Of a DNA stretch of 64,000 nucleotides, positions 7,487-14,087 are shown piece after piece. This DNA comes from Candidatus Saccharimonadota bacterium. GTDB taxonomy: Bacteria; Patescibacteriota; Saccharimonadia; Saccharimonadales; Saccharimonadaceae. Made by a program: the position numbers and the translations under genes. The notes under the pieces were generated by a model. It made no database searches. It had not been told where the DNA came from and worked only from the letters and a program-made list of their open reading frames with translations. Location of the stretch: positions 1-64,000 of the forward strand of contig JAFWMO010000007.1 in assembly GCA_017510705.1 (NCBI GenBank), in the 5' to 3' direction. Position 1 is the first letter of the stretch; every line of letters starts with the position of its first letter.

Positions 7487-7505
7487 TTTGTATACATTAT
7501 ACAAA
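7487..7505 (-). promoter_or_regulatory. Palindromic operator covering the XRE gene -10 box
   Basis: TTTGTATA-CAT-TATACAAA is a perfect inverted repeat with 8-bp arms. On the minus strand the TATAAT at 7501-7496 lies in it, ~65 nt before the ATG. A dimeric XRE repressor bound here would block its own promoter. Confidence 0.65.
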
Positions 7506-7550
7506 AATCCTGCCACGTTTAGTAGCATTTTGCCGTTCTACCCCTGTAAA

Positions 7551-8036
7551 TTAATCTTCTTTTTTCTTGTCTTTTTTTCGAAAAAGTTTGCCAAGATGCA
7601 TAGCATAGCCAGCTTTCTGGTTAATATCCATCGCGTCACCTACCACCGGCACATCGCGAAGCGCATCAGTTGCCTTTTGGTGCACGGCGGCACGAGTTGG
7701 TACCACGCGGCGAGTCATGTCGTCTAGAGCACTTTCAGCTACACCAGCCGCCACACCACCGGCGATGGTTTTGCCGATTTTTGGTTTTTCTACCTTTGGC
7801 ATATTTGCTGGTTGCGAATTCGTTGCAATTTCTGTAAACAAATCCAAATATTGCTGATTGAGCGGGCTCGCGGCGAACTTCGCCTCAAAATCCCCAGCGT
7901 CTTTTGCTTCCTTGCCGAGTTTCTCGATTTCAGAAAACAACGCTTCAATTTTTTTGTTCATCGCATCGTCTACATTGTATGCTGCAAAAATCGCATTTTT
8001 CCTAGCATCAATGCTTTGTTTTACATATTCATCCAT
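7551..8036 (-). CDS. Hypothetical helical protein
   Basis: 161 aa, not recognised. Residues 1-80 are amphipathic and helical (AMNKKIEALFSEIEKLGKEAKDAGDFEAKFAAS), reminiscent of small YlbF/YmcA-type helical proteins but without a firm match. Residues ~87-100 are glycine/alanine-rich (GKTIAGGVAAGVAESAL), and the tail is strongly basic (LFRKKDKKKED). No signal peptide. Only four bases separate it from the CYTH gene upstream, so it is the third gene of an ASCH-CYTH-hypothetical run. Confidence 0.65.
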   Translation of the reverse strand: MDEYVKQSIDARKNAIFAAYNVDDAMNKKIEALFSEIEKLGKEAKDAGDFEAKFAASPLNQQYLDLFTEIATNSQPANMPKVEKPKIGKTIAGGVAAGVAESALDDMTRRVVPTRAAVHQKATDALRDVPVVGDAMDINQKAGYAMHLGKLFRKKDKKKED

Positions 8037-8040
8037 AGTC

Positions 8041-8625
8041 TTATATTACCATATTCTTAGCCCATTCAGGCGGGTCCATATCGAAAGTAATCTTTGGTGT
8101 GTGGAAGTTTACCACGTCAGGGTCTACGCCATAATAGTGTTTATATGTGGTATCTACGGAGCCAAATTTTGCAGTAGACTTATCTAAGCCTAGCTTTTCT
8201 GCGGTGTTCCATACGGAATCTTCGCTCGGCCCTTCAATTTCTAGAAATGTCGGAATCCACGGCCAAGTATCAATACAGATTTCTACATCGCCATAAGTCC
8301 AAGTTTCGCGGTAAGATTCCTGCTCGGCCTTTGGTTTTAACCCGCAGCTTTTTAGAAATAGCACACCGTTTTCGTAGTTATCAATTGTAAGGTTTACTTC
8401 CTTGGTGCCAAGGATAGAATTGTCATCCATCACGTTTTTGTAAGTCATTACGATCTTGCCACCGCCCTCATCACGCACTCTCGCAAAACGTTTTGGCTCG
8501 ATATCAAAAACCACACGTTGCATCAAGACCTCTGGCTTCTTGCACTTCGCGCCAATGCTGGCCAGCTTCTCCCTGATTTCGTCTTTATTGATATCTAAGA
8601 ATTGTGCTTCGATCTCGTTATTCAT
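8041..8625 (-). CDS. CYTH-domain protein with altered ExExK motif
   Basis: 194 aa. CYTH enzymes (class IV adenylate cyclase, thiamine triphosphatase, tripolyphosphatase) act on triphosphates in a beta tunnel. Visible are the N-terminal EIEAQF (canonical ExExK, here Gln replaces Lys), FARVRDEGGGKIVMTYKN (basic residues binding phosphates) and FLEIEG (metal-binding acids). Class IV cyclase-like length. The Lys-to-Gln change at the first motif may alter catalysis. The gene has no ribosome site; TATAAT ends 6 nt before the ATG and overlaps the stop of the ASCH gene. Confidence 0.8.
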   Translation of the reverse strand: MNNEIEAQFLDINKDEIREKLASIGAKCKKPEVLMQRVVFDIEPKRFARVRDEGGGKIVMTYKNVMDDNSILGTKEVNLTIDNYENGVLFLKSCGLKPKAEQESYRETWTYGDVEICIDTWPWIPTFLEIEGPSEDSVWNTAEKLGLDKSTAKFGSVDTTYKHYYGVDPDVVNFHTPKITFDMDPPEWAKNMVI

Positions 8626-8631
8626 ATATAT

Positions 8632-8637
8632 ATTATA
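8632..8637 (-). promoter_or_regulatory. -10 box of the CYTH gene (leaderless)
   Basis: TGATATAAT on the minus strand ends 6 nt before the ATG at 8625, predicting transcription from the start codon itself. Confidence 0.6.
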
Positions 8638-8977
8638 TCAACTCAAACCTAATCCCCACCACTCCAAGTTCTGCTTGCTCTTCGGCAGGATAAAACTTGT
8701 TCAGTTCTTTAAGCAAATCCTCTTTCGTCATAGACTTGTCCATCAAAATCTCAATATCATAATCAGCAACTAGCTCCGCAAAATTATTGTAAAACAACAG
8801 CCCAATCACCTTAGCGCGCACCCGGTCATCATCATCCGCCCGATTAATAAAAATGATTTCATCACCAAGCCGCACACCTTTGCGCTTCTCATCAAGAAGT
8901 CTCACTTCAATCCGCTTGGTCCCATTTTTTATCAGCTGATAAACTCGTTCATTTAAATGCATTTCAATCGTATTCAT
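8633..8977 (-). CDS. ASCH-domain protein
   Basis: 114 aa. The ASCH (PUA-like) fold is predicted to bind RNA or modified nucleotides. Residues ~1-110 show MHLNERVYQLIKNGTKRIEVRLLDEKRKGVRLGDEIIFIN, with the typical G-x-K-x-I-E-x-R signature and the following GDEIIF strand. Single-domain length. It lies immediately downstream of the unassigned minus-strand RNA at 9003-9152 but has its own TATAAT 6 nt before the ATG. Confidence 0.8.
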   Translation of the reverse strand: MNTIEMHLNERVYQLIKNGTKRIEVRLLDEKRKGVRLGDEIIFINRADDDDRVRAKVIGLLFYNNFAELVADYDIEILMDKSMTKEDLLKELNKFYPAEEQAELGVVGIRFELI

Positions 8978-8983
8978 ATATAT

Positions 8984-8989
8984 ATTATA
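8984..8989 (-). promoter_or_regulatory. -10 box of the ASCH gene (leaderless)
   Basis: TATAAT on the minus strand ends exactly 6 nt before the ATG at 8977. No Shine-Dalgarno sequence is present. Confidence 0.6.
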
Positions 8990-9002
8990 GTATATTTAGT
9001 CT

Positions 9003-9152
9003 AAACAAAAATACCACCGTCCAACTCGGCCAAAGCTCCGCTGGATCCTCTGGGGGTATTCCTTAATACCCTGGGTGGTTTCAAAGCACCGTCTTCCGAT
9101 ATCTCTGAAGATACCGGCATGCCAGCGAGAATCTCTGCTCTACAGGGTACTG
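9003..9152 (-). ncRNA. Putative structured RNA, possible switch; family unknown
   Basis: No ORF. Read on the minus strand from the promoter at 9158-9163, the ~150-nt transcript can form a 9-bp hairpin (9117-9109 with 9104-9096, UCAG loop), a 7-bp hairpin (9071-9065 with 9060-9054), a helix 9045-9040 with 9025-9020, and a closing helix ACCACC (9079-9074) with GGUGGU (9018-9013) just before ATTTTTG, a terminator-like end. CGCUGG (9127-9122) can instead pair with CCAGCG (9044-9039), breaking the 9045-9020 helix, so two exclusive folds exist. I find no signature of SRP RNA, RNase P, tmRNA, 6S or a known riboswitch. It could be a stand-alone sRNA or a leader of the ASCH gene. Confidence 0.5.
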
Positions 9153-9157
9153 ACCCT

Positions 9158-9186
9158 ATTATACCACAAAACATTTACAATATAAA
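9158..9186 (-). promoter_or_regulatory. Promoter of the minus-strand RNA
   Basis: TATAAT at 9163-9158, a 17-bp spacer, and TTTATA (4 of 6 to the -35 consensus) at 9186-9181. The flanks GTGGTATAATAG are identical to the rny promoter. It overlaps the divergent promoter of the plus-strand RNA. Confidence 0.6.
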
Positions 9187-9202
9187 CGATTTATTATATA
9201 AT
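9174..9202 (+). promoter_or_regulatory. Strong sigma70-type promoter of the plus-strand RNA
   Basis: TTTACA (9174-9179), exactly 17 bp, TATAAT (9197-9202). This is the best two-box promoter in the window; start expected near 9209. Confidence 0.8.
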
Positions 9203-9208
9203 ACATAT

Positions 9209-9326
9209 TGTCGCAAGGTTGTTTAGTGGCTTCAGACGGCTTGACGTAGCGACCCAGGTTGTGGCCTGAAGAGTCACCACTTTATAACCGCACCCCCACA
9301 CTTTCCCGAGTGTTGGGGGATTTTTC
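9209..9326 (+). ncRNA. Abundant-type small structured RNA with own promoter and terminator; family unknown
   Basis: A ~117-nt non-coding unit bounded by a strong promoter and an intrinsic terminator. GGUUGUUUAGUGG (9217-9229) pairs with CCACUUUAUAACC (9277-9289) as a 13-position helix with two U-U mismatches. Inside it, CUUCAG (9230-9235) can pair with CUGAAG (9266-9271), or smaller hairpins UCAG/UUGA (9232-9244) and CAGG/CCUG (9255-9268) can form. The 5' end GUCGC (9210-9214) is complementary to GCGAC (9249-9253) inside the loop, predicting a pseudoknot. The length is like that of 4.5S RNA, but the conserved SRP tetraloop and internal-loop sequences are absent. A housekeeping or regulatory sRNA is likely; identity unknown. 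Confidence 0.65.
9293..9326 (+). terminator. Terminator of the plus-strand RNA
   Basis: CCCCCACACT-TTCCCG-AGTGTTGGGGG followed by ATTTTTCTT. Confidence 0.85.
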
Positions 9327-9344
9327 TTCCCCACTTTTTTGCAT

Positions 9345-9350
9345 TATAAT
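9345..9350 (+). promoter_or_regulatory. -10 box of the 127-aa gene (leaderless)
   Basis: TATAAT ends 6 nt before the ATG at 9357. It directly follows the sRNA terminator. Confidence 0.55.
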
Positions 9351-9356
9351 AATCTT

Positions 9357-9740
9357 ATGAACATCCGCCAAGCAAAAGAGTTTTACAAAGACAAAGAAAA
9401 CACTCCGTGCCCGCTCACGGACAAACTCATTAGTTCTGGTTATAAACAAACTAGCGGCGGCTATATCAAAATCACCAAAGAAAAAGGCATTAAGAACCCA
9501 ACTCAATATTGGCACCTGATGAACTATTGCGATATGGTGGACGAAAACAAAACGTTTTCAAAATCCATCGTTTGCGGCGAACTCATCTTTTGGATGGCCG
9601 AAGTCTCTGGTGCCGTCCCAAAACAAGAACTAGAATCCCTCCTAAACGAAATCCTCGCCGGCGATGTCAAAGACAGGAAGAAGTGGAACAAAAAGATTCA
9701 GGAAGTATGCTTCGACAAGCTGATAAAAGCCAACTATTAG
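9357..9740 (+). CDS. Hypothetical protein, 127 aa
   Basis: Not recognised. A TTG-start reading from 9339 is possible, but ATG 9357 follows a TATAAT box by 6 nt and is preferred. The protein is soluble, with a polar N-terminus (NIRQAKEFYKDKENTPCPLTDKLISSGYKQTSGGYIKITKE) and a helical C-terminus (ELESLLNEILAGDVKDRKKWNKKIQEVCFDKLIKA). Three cysteines are spread through it without a metal-site spacing. It converges with the regulator gene at 9754. Confidence 0.65.
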   Translation: MNIRQAKEFYKDKENTPCPLTDKLISSGYKQTSGGYIKITKEKGIKNPTQYWHLMNYCDMVDENKTFSKSIVCGELIFWMAEVSGAVPKQELESLLNEILAGDVKDRKKWNKKIQEVCFDKLIKANY

Positions 9741-9753
9741 TTACGACCTCTTA

Positions 9754-10887
9754 TCAATCCCTTGGTTCCCTATATTCTAAAATCTTTTTCTTAGAATAAT
9801 TAACGTGCTTACCAGATAGTAGCGTAGTATACATATACCACTCATCCTGGCCGTTCACTAAAACGCGTCGCCATACATATTCATTATTAAAACGCGTAGT
9901 TTTATAGCGAAACTCAATCTCCTTACCTATATGCTTTTCTATGAACAGGCCTAACACATCTTTTCTCCCACCCCTTCCTTCTTTGGCATTGCCCCTACGC
10001 TCATAATTCTTCCTTCTTTCATCTGATAGCATTTTACAAATTACATCATAATTGTATTTCGAAGTAACATAACCACTTCTTTCGAATATACCGTCTAAAG
10101 CAACAGCCATTTTTTTGCTTATTTGATACCTTTGTTCAATTTCATCAAACGATAATGGCTTAAAGTTATACCGCAAATCATCCATCAAGCATTCTATCCG
10201 GTTTTCAATATCAGACCCCTTTTCAACAAACCACGCCCCATGTAACTTCTTACTCTCAACAACCCTGTAGCGCTCCGGGAACATCGCTGCAAATAAATAA
10301 GCAATCCCCGAACTCGTAAACACTTCGTCATTGATCCCCAAAGAATTTACCTCAGTTTGGTTATCAGCAGCAAGTTGGATTTTAGATAACAAATTCTTAT
10401 CTACAAAATCGCAACCTACTAGTATTTTTAACTCATTTGTTCCATTGTCGATAATCTGTCGCACTCTTTCTCGCGATAGCGTGTAATGTTCTCCAAGTAG
10501 TCGTAAAGTCATCCGCCCAAAATTGTTGTAATAATTAGCTAATATACTATAATTCCTTTGCAACTTACTATTCTCTTTCCACAACATCCCGATTGGCATA
10601 TTAGATTTTAGCTTAAGGTCATCATCTTTTTGTTGGGGGTCAGATTCAAAAGCATTATTCTTCAATCCATTTGCGTCAACAAGCTTCTCGCATATTTCTT
10701 GTAATTCTATACGACAATCCTTATTATAGTCATCCAAAATCAGCAAGCCCAAATCGTATTGTATTCTCAACTCTTGCAAAGTATTAATCCCACTTTTTCT
10801 TAAAAGCGTTTTTAAGTTGCCTGACATTTTTAAAGCGTCAAAACTGCTGTCAATACTCTCTTCTAGACCGGAATGGCCCTTTACCAT
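9754..10887 (-). CDS. Sigma-70 region-4-like HTH protein with WYL-like C-terminus, divergent from type I R-M operon
   Basis: 377 aa, soluble. Residues ~18-70 resemble the helix-hairpin-helix of the RNA polymerase alpha C-terminal domain (LKTLLRKSGINTLQELRIQ). Residues ~125-153 (RMTLRLLGEHYTLSRERVRQIIDNGTNELK) are a sigma region 4.2 helix-turn-helix. Residues ~310-370 (KEIEFRYKTTRF...RRVLVNGQDEWYMYTT) resemble the ligand-binding WYL fold, though the WYL triad is not exact. It is transcribed away from hsdR with ~115 bp between them, the usual place for a controller of a restriction operon. WYL-type repressors of defence operons are known (BrxR, CapW); this domain mix differs. Role is inferred. 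Confidence 0.65.
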   Translation of the reverse strand: MVKGHSGLEESIDSSFDALKMSGNLKTLLRKSGINTLQELRIQYDLGLLILDDYNKDCRIELQEICEKLVDANGLKNNAFESDPQQKDDDLKLKSNMPIGMLWKENSKLQRNYSILANYYNNFGRMTLRLLGEHYTLSRERVRQIIDNGTNELKILVGCDFVDKNLLSKIQLAADNQTEVNSLGINDEVFTSSGIAYLFAAMFPERYRVVESKKLHGAWFVEKGSDIENRIECLMDDLRYNFKPLSFDEIEQRYQISKKMAVALDGIFERSGYVTSKYNYDVICKMLSDERRKNYERRGNAKEGRGGRKDVLGLFIEKHIGKEIEFRYKTTRFNNEYVWRRVLVNGQDEWYMYTTLLSGKHVNYSKKKILEYREPRD

Positions 10888-10989
10888 ACTATACCCATTA
10901 TCCCTTTCATTTACCGATTATTCTATAATAAAAATCAAATCACCACAACGGCAAACTATAATCTGTCATCTTATACTATACAAAAATGG

Positions 10990-10995
10990 TATAAT
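10990..10995 (+). promoter_or_regulatory. -10 box of hsdR (leaderless)
   Basis: TGGTATAAT, an extended -10, ends 6 nt before the ATG at 11002. Confidence 0.6.
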
Positions 10996-11001
10996 AAATA
11001 C

Positions 11002-14000
11002 ATGTTTAATGAAGACACGCGCGTAAAGATCCCAGCCCTTGTTCACCTTACACGGCTAGGGTACAAATACATCTCTCGCCAAGATGCCAAAAAACAGTCT
11101 GACCCAGAGACAAATATCCTCACAGAAATTTTCACGGGGCAGATCAAAAAACTCAACCCCGGCATCAAAGACGATTCACAAATCAACCGACTTCTCCAAG
11201 ATATTAAGCTCGAACTAGACTACGATGACCTTGGACGCGAATTCTTCAAACGCCTCACTAATAAAAGCAGTGAGATTAAACTAATTGATCTCGACAATTT
11301 CAACAATAATATCTTCCATATAACTACCGAACAAACCTGCAAAAACAACGAAGATGAATTTCGTCCGGACATCACCTTTTTCGTCAATGGCATCCCACTA
11401 GGTTTTATAGAGGTAAAAAAGCCAAACAACAAGGACGGTATTAAAGCAGAGCGCGACCGCATGAATCAGCGCATCTCGAATCGCAAATTCCGCCGATTCT
11501 TTAATGAATTCCAAATCCTCATGTTTTCCAACAACATGCCGTATGAGGATGACGACAATAATCATCTAATCGGAGCTTACTATACCACAAGTAGCAAAAC
11601 TAAACTTCACTACAACCATTTCTATGAACAAAAAGAAAGCGAGATAGTTGAAGAAGTCAAAGAAATCAACGAAACTACCGAAGACACCATCCTGAAAGAC
11701 AATAACCATGTCATCATTAAAAACAGCCCAGAATATATTACCAACAAGAATCCCAATTCTCCTACTAACAAAATCATCACTAGCCTTCTTTCCAAACCTC
11801 GCCTCCATTTCTTACTTAAATACGGTCTAGTATATGTCAATGAAATAGACGAAAAAACCGGAGATATCGAAATCCAAAAACACATCATGCGCTACCCCCA
11901 ACTTTTCGCCACAAAAGCAATCATGCAGAAACTAGACGAAGGTAAAAAGCGAGGCATCATTTGGCACACTCAAGGCTCGGGCAAAACCGCCCTCGCATAT
12001 TTTAGTACCAATATCTTAAACGATTATTATGCAAAACAAGGCATCATCACCAAGTTTTACTTCATCGTTGATCGCATTGACTTGGCCATTCAAGCAGCCA
12101 ATGAGTTTAACAAGCGCGGCCTCAAAGTCCGTACAGTCAATAGTCGCGAAGAGTTAAATCAAGAATTCGCTAATAATGCCGCTACAGTTTCCGGTCAAAA
12201 TGAAATTTGCGTGGTTAACATCCAGAAATTCAAAGATGATACAACTGCCTTCGATAACAGTGGTTACGATATTAAAGTCCAACGCATTTTCTTCTTAGAC
12301 GAAGCGCATCGCTCTTATAATCCAAAAGGTTCTTTCCTTGCCAACCTGTATAGCTCAGACAAAGACTCGGTAAAAATCGCCTTGACCGGTACCCCGCTAA
12401 TTATTCGCGAGTCAGAAGACGGCAAAAAGCTGAGCCATCACGCCACTAAAGACATCTTCGGCGACTATATCCATAAATACTATTACAACGAATCCATTCG
12501 CGATGGATACACTTTAAGGCTTCTTCGCGAAGAAATCGAGACCACCTACCGCGAAAAAATCAACGATATTTACAAAAAAATCGAAGTAGAACTTGGCGAT
12601 GTCGACAAACGCCTCATCTATGCTCACCCAAAGTATGTTTCCGGTATGCTAGATTTTATCATGGAAGATTTCATCAAGAGTCGCATTCAATACGGCGACA
12701 ACACTATTGGTGCCATGGTAGTTTGCAATTCTGCTATCGAAGCCGAAGGCAAACCTAATCAAGCCCGCGAACTATTCAACCAATTCAACGAAAAATACGG
12801 AGACAAGTTTAAGGCCGCACTTATCACAAACGAAGAAGGCGACAAAGAATCTCGCAAGAATAATATCCGCGACTTCAAGGACGGCAAAATTGATATTATA
12901 TTTGTGTACAACATGCTCCTCACCGGCTTTGACTGCCCTCGTCTCAAAAAACTATATCTAGGCAGAATAGTCAAAGCCCATAACCTTCTCCAAACCCTCA
13001 CTCGCGTCAACCGTCCATACAAAAACTTTCGCATGGGCTATGTTGTGGATTTTGTTAACATCCAATACGAATTTGACCTCACCAACAAAGCCTATCTTGA
13101 CGAACTCAAAGGCGAGTATAGCGATGGCATGGATGATGATCCAGACAATGTATTTGGCTCCATCTTTATGAGCAAAAAAGAAATCGAAGAAGAAATCCGT
13201 CGTGTCAAAGAAGCCGTTTTCGATTATGCACTAGATAACTTAGAAACATTCAGTAGCCAAGTCTCTCAAATCCAAGACCCCGAACTTCTCAATAATCTCC
13301 GCAAAGCCCTAGAAACTTCCCGCGAACTATCCAATCTCATTCGTCTGTTTGGCCATGAAGAATTACTCAAAGAATTAGACTTCAAAAAAATGGGTAAGGC
13401 TCTAAATATTGTCAATGATAGAATAGCGCTTATCAATGCCCAAGAAGCACTCAATAGTTATGCAGACATATCAGGAATAGTAAATATCGCAATCGAAGAT
13501 GTTATGTTTAATTTCGAGAAAATCCACGAAGAAGAACTCCGTCTCGCTGCCGAAGACTGCCAAGCCCTCGTAGGCAAAATCCGCAAAGAAATCGGTGAAA
13601 ACTGGGATCCAAAAGACCCAGAATATACTTCACTCTACGAGGCATTCCTCGATGTCATGCGAAAACAAAACATCTCTCAGCAAGAATCAGGCTTCAATAA
13701 CGAAACTCAAAGAGAGCTTAATAAAAAATACGAAGCAATCCTCAAAAAAATAACTGAATTGAATCGTAAAAACAATCTCCTAGCAGATAAATATCATGGC
13801 AATCACAAAGCCGCTCGTGTAGACAAACGTTTAGTCTCATTTGATAACAACATTAGCCCTATGGAACGCTATGCCATTCTAAGTGGAGCAGTTGATTCCC
13901 TAGACGAACAGATCCTTCATAATTCCGGTATTCTTAGCTCCGAAAGCTATTTTATGGGTCAAGTCATGAAAGTGGTGCTAGACTCTTTCGATAAAGCTGA

Positions 14001-14085
14001 GACCAAAATCACCTTCCCTGCTCTGAACTACGCATCCACCCAACTATTTGATGAATATATTAAAGAATACAAAGGCGAGGAGTAA
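11002..14085 (+). CDS. hsdR: Type I restriction endonuclease, R subunit
   Basis: 1027 aa from ATG 11002; the longer reading frame upstream to 10873 lacks any start signal and runs through the promoter. The N-terminal PD-(D/E)xK nuclease is complete: Asp123 in PDITFFVNG and Glu137-x-Lys139 in IEVKK. The translocase follows with Walker A TQGSGKT (~322-328), DEAH box (433-436), SAT-like LTGTP and motif VI LTRVNRP. It cuts DNA after ATP-driven translocation when HsdM/HsdS report an unmodified site. All catalytic motifs are intact, so it should be active. hsdM starts two bases after its stop. Confidence 0.95.
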   Translation: MFNEDTRVKIPALVHLTRLGYKYISRQDAKKQSDPETNILTEIFTGQIKKLNPGIKDDSQINRLLQDIKLELDYDDLGREFFKRLTNKSSEIKLIDLDNFNNNIFHITTEQTCKNNEDEFRPDITFFVNGIPLGFIEVKKPNNKDGIKAERDRMNQRISNRKFRRFFNEFQILMFSNNMPYEDDDNNHLIGAYYTTSSKTKLHYNHFYEQKESEIVEEVKEINETTEDTILKDNNHVIIKNSPEYITNKNPNSPTNKIITSLLSKPRLHFLLKYGLVYVNEIDEKTGDIEIQKHIMRYPQLFATKAIMQKLDEGKKRGIIWHTQGSGKTALAYFSTNILNDYYAKQGIITKFYFIVDRIDLAIQAANEFNKRGLKVRTVNSREELNQEFANNAATVSGQNEICVVNIQKFKDDTTAFDNSGYDIKVQRIFFLDEAHRSYNPKGSFLANLYSSDKDSVKIALTGTPLIIRESEDGKKLSHHATKDIFGDYIHKYYYNESIRDGYTLRLLREEIETTYREKINDIYKKIEVELGDVDKRLIYAHPKYVSGMLDFIMEDFIKSRIQYGDNTIGAMVVCNSAIEAEGKPNQARELFNQFNEKYGDKFKAALITNEEGDKESRKNNIRDFKDGKIDIIFVYNMLLTGFDCPRLKKLYLGRIVKAHNLLQTLTRVNRPYKNFRMGYVVDFVNIQYEFDLTNKAYLDELKGEYSDGMDDDPDNVFGSIFMSKKEIEEEIRRVKEAVFDYALDNLETFSSQVSQIQDPELLNNLRKALETSRELSNLIRLFGHEELLKELDFKKMGKALNIVNDRIALINAQEALNSYADISGIVNIAIEDVMFNFEKIHEEELRLAAEDCQALVGKIRKEIGENWDPKDPEYTSLYEAFLDVMRKQNISQQESGFNNETQRELNKKYEAILKKITELNRKNNLLADKYHGNHKAARVDKRLVSFDNNISPMERYAILSGAVDSLDEQILHNSGILSSESYFMGQVMKVVLDSFDKAETKITFPALNYASTQLFDEYIKEYKGEE

Positions 14086-14087
14086 CT

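Noticed and set aside
9003-9152. TPP-type or other known riboswitch on either strand
   Set aside because: A few words (UCUGA..., AUGCCAGCG) resemble TPP on the plus strand, but the order and the downstream gene do not fit.
9209-9326. Call the plus RNA 4.5S/SRP RNA
   Set aside because: Length and promoter fit, but the conserved SRP tetraloop and internal-loop sequences are absent.
10873-11001. N-terminal extension of HsdR
   Set aside because: It runs through the promoter, has no start signal and lacks family similarity.
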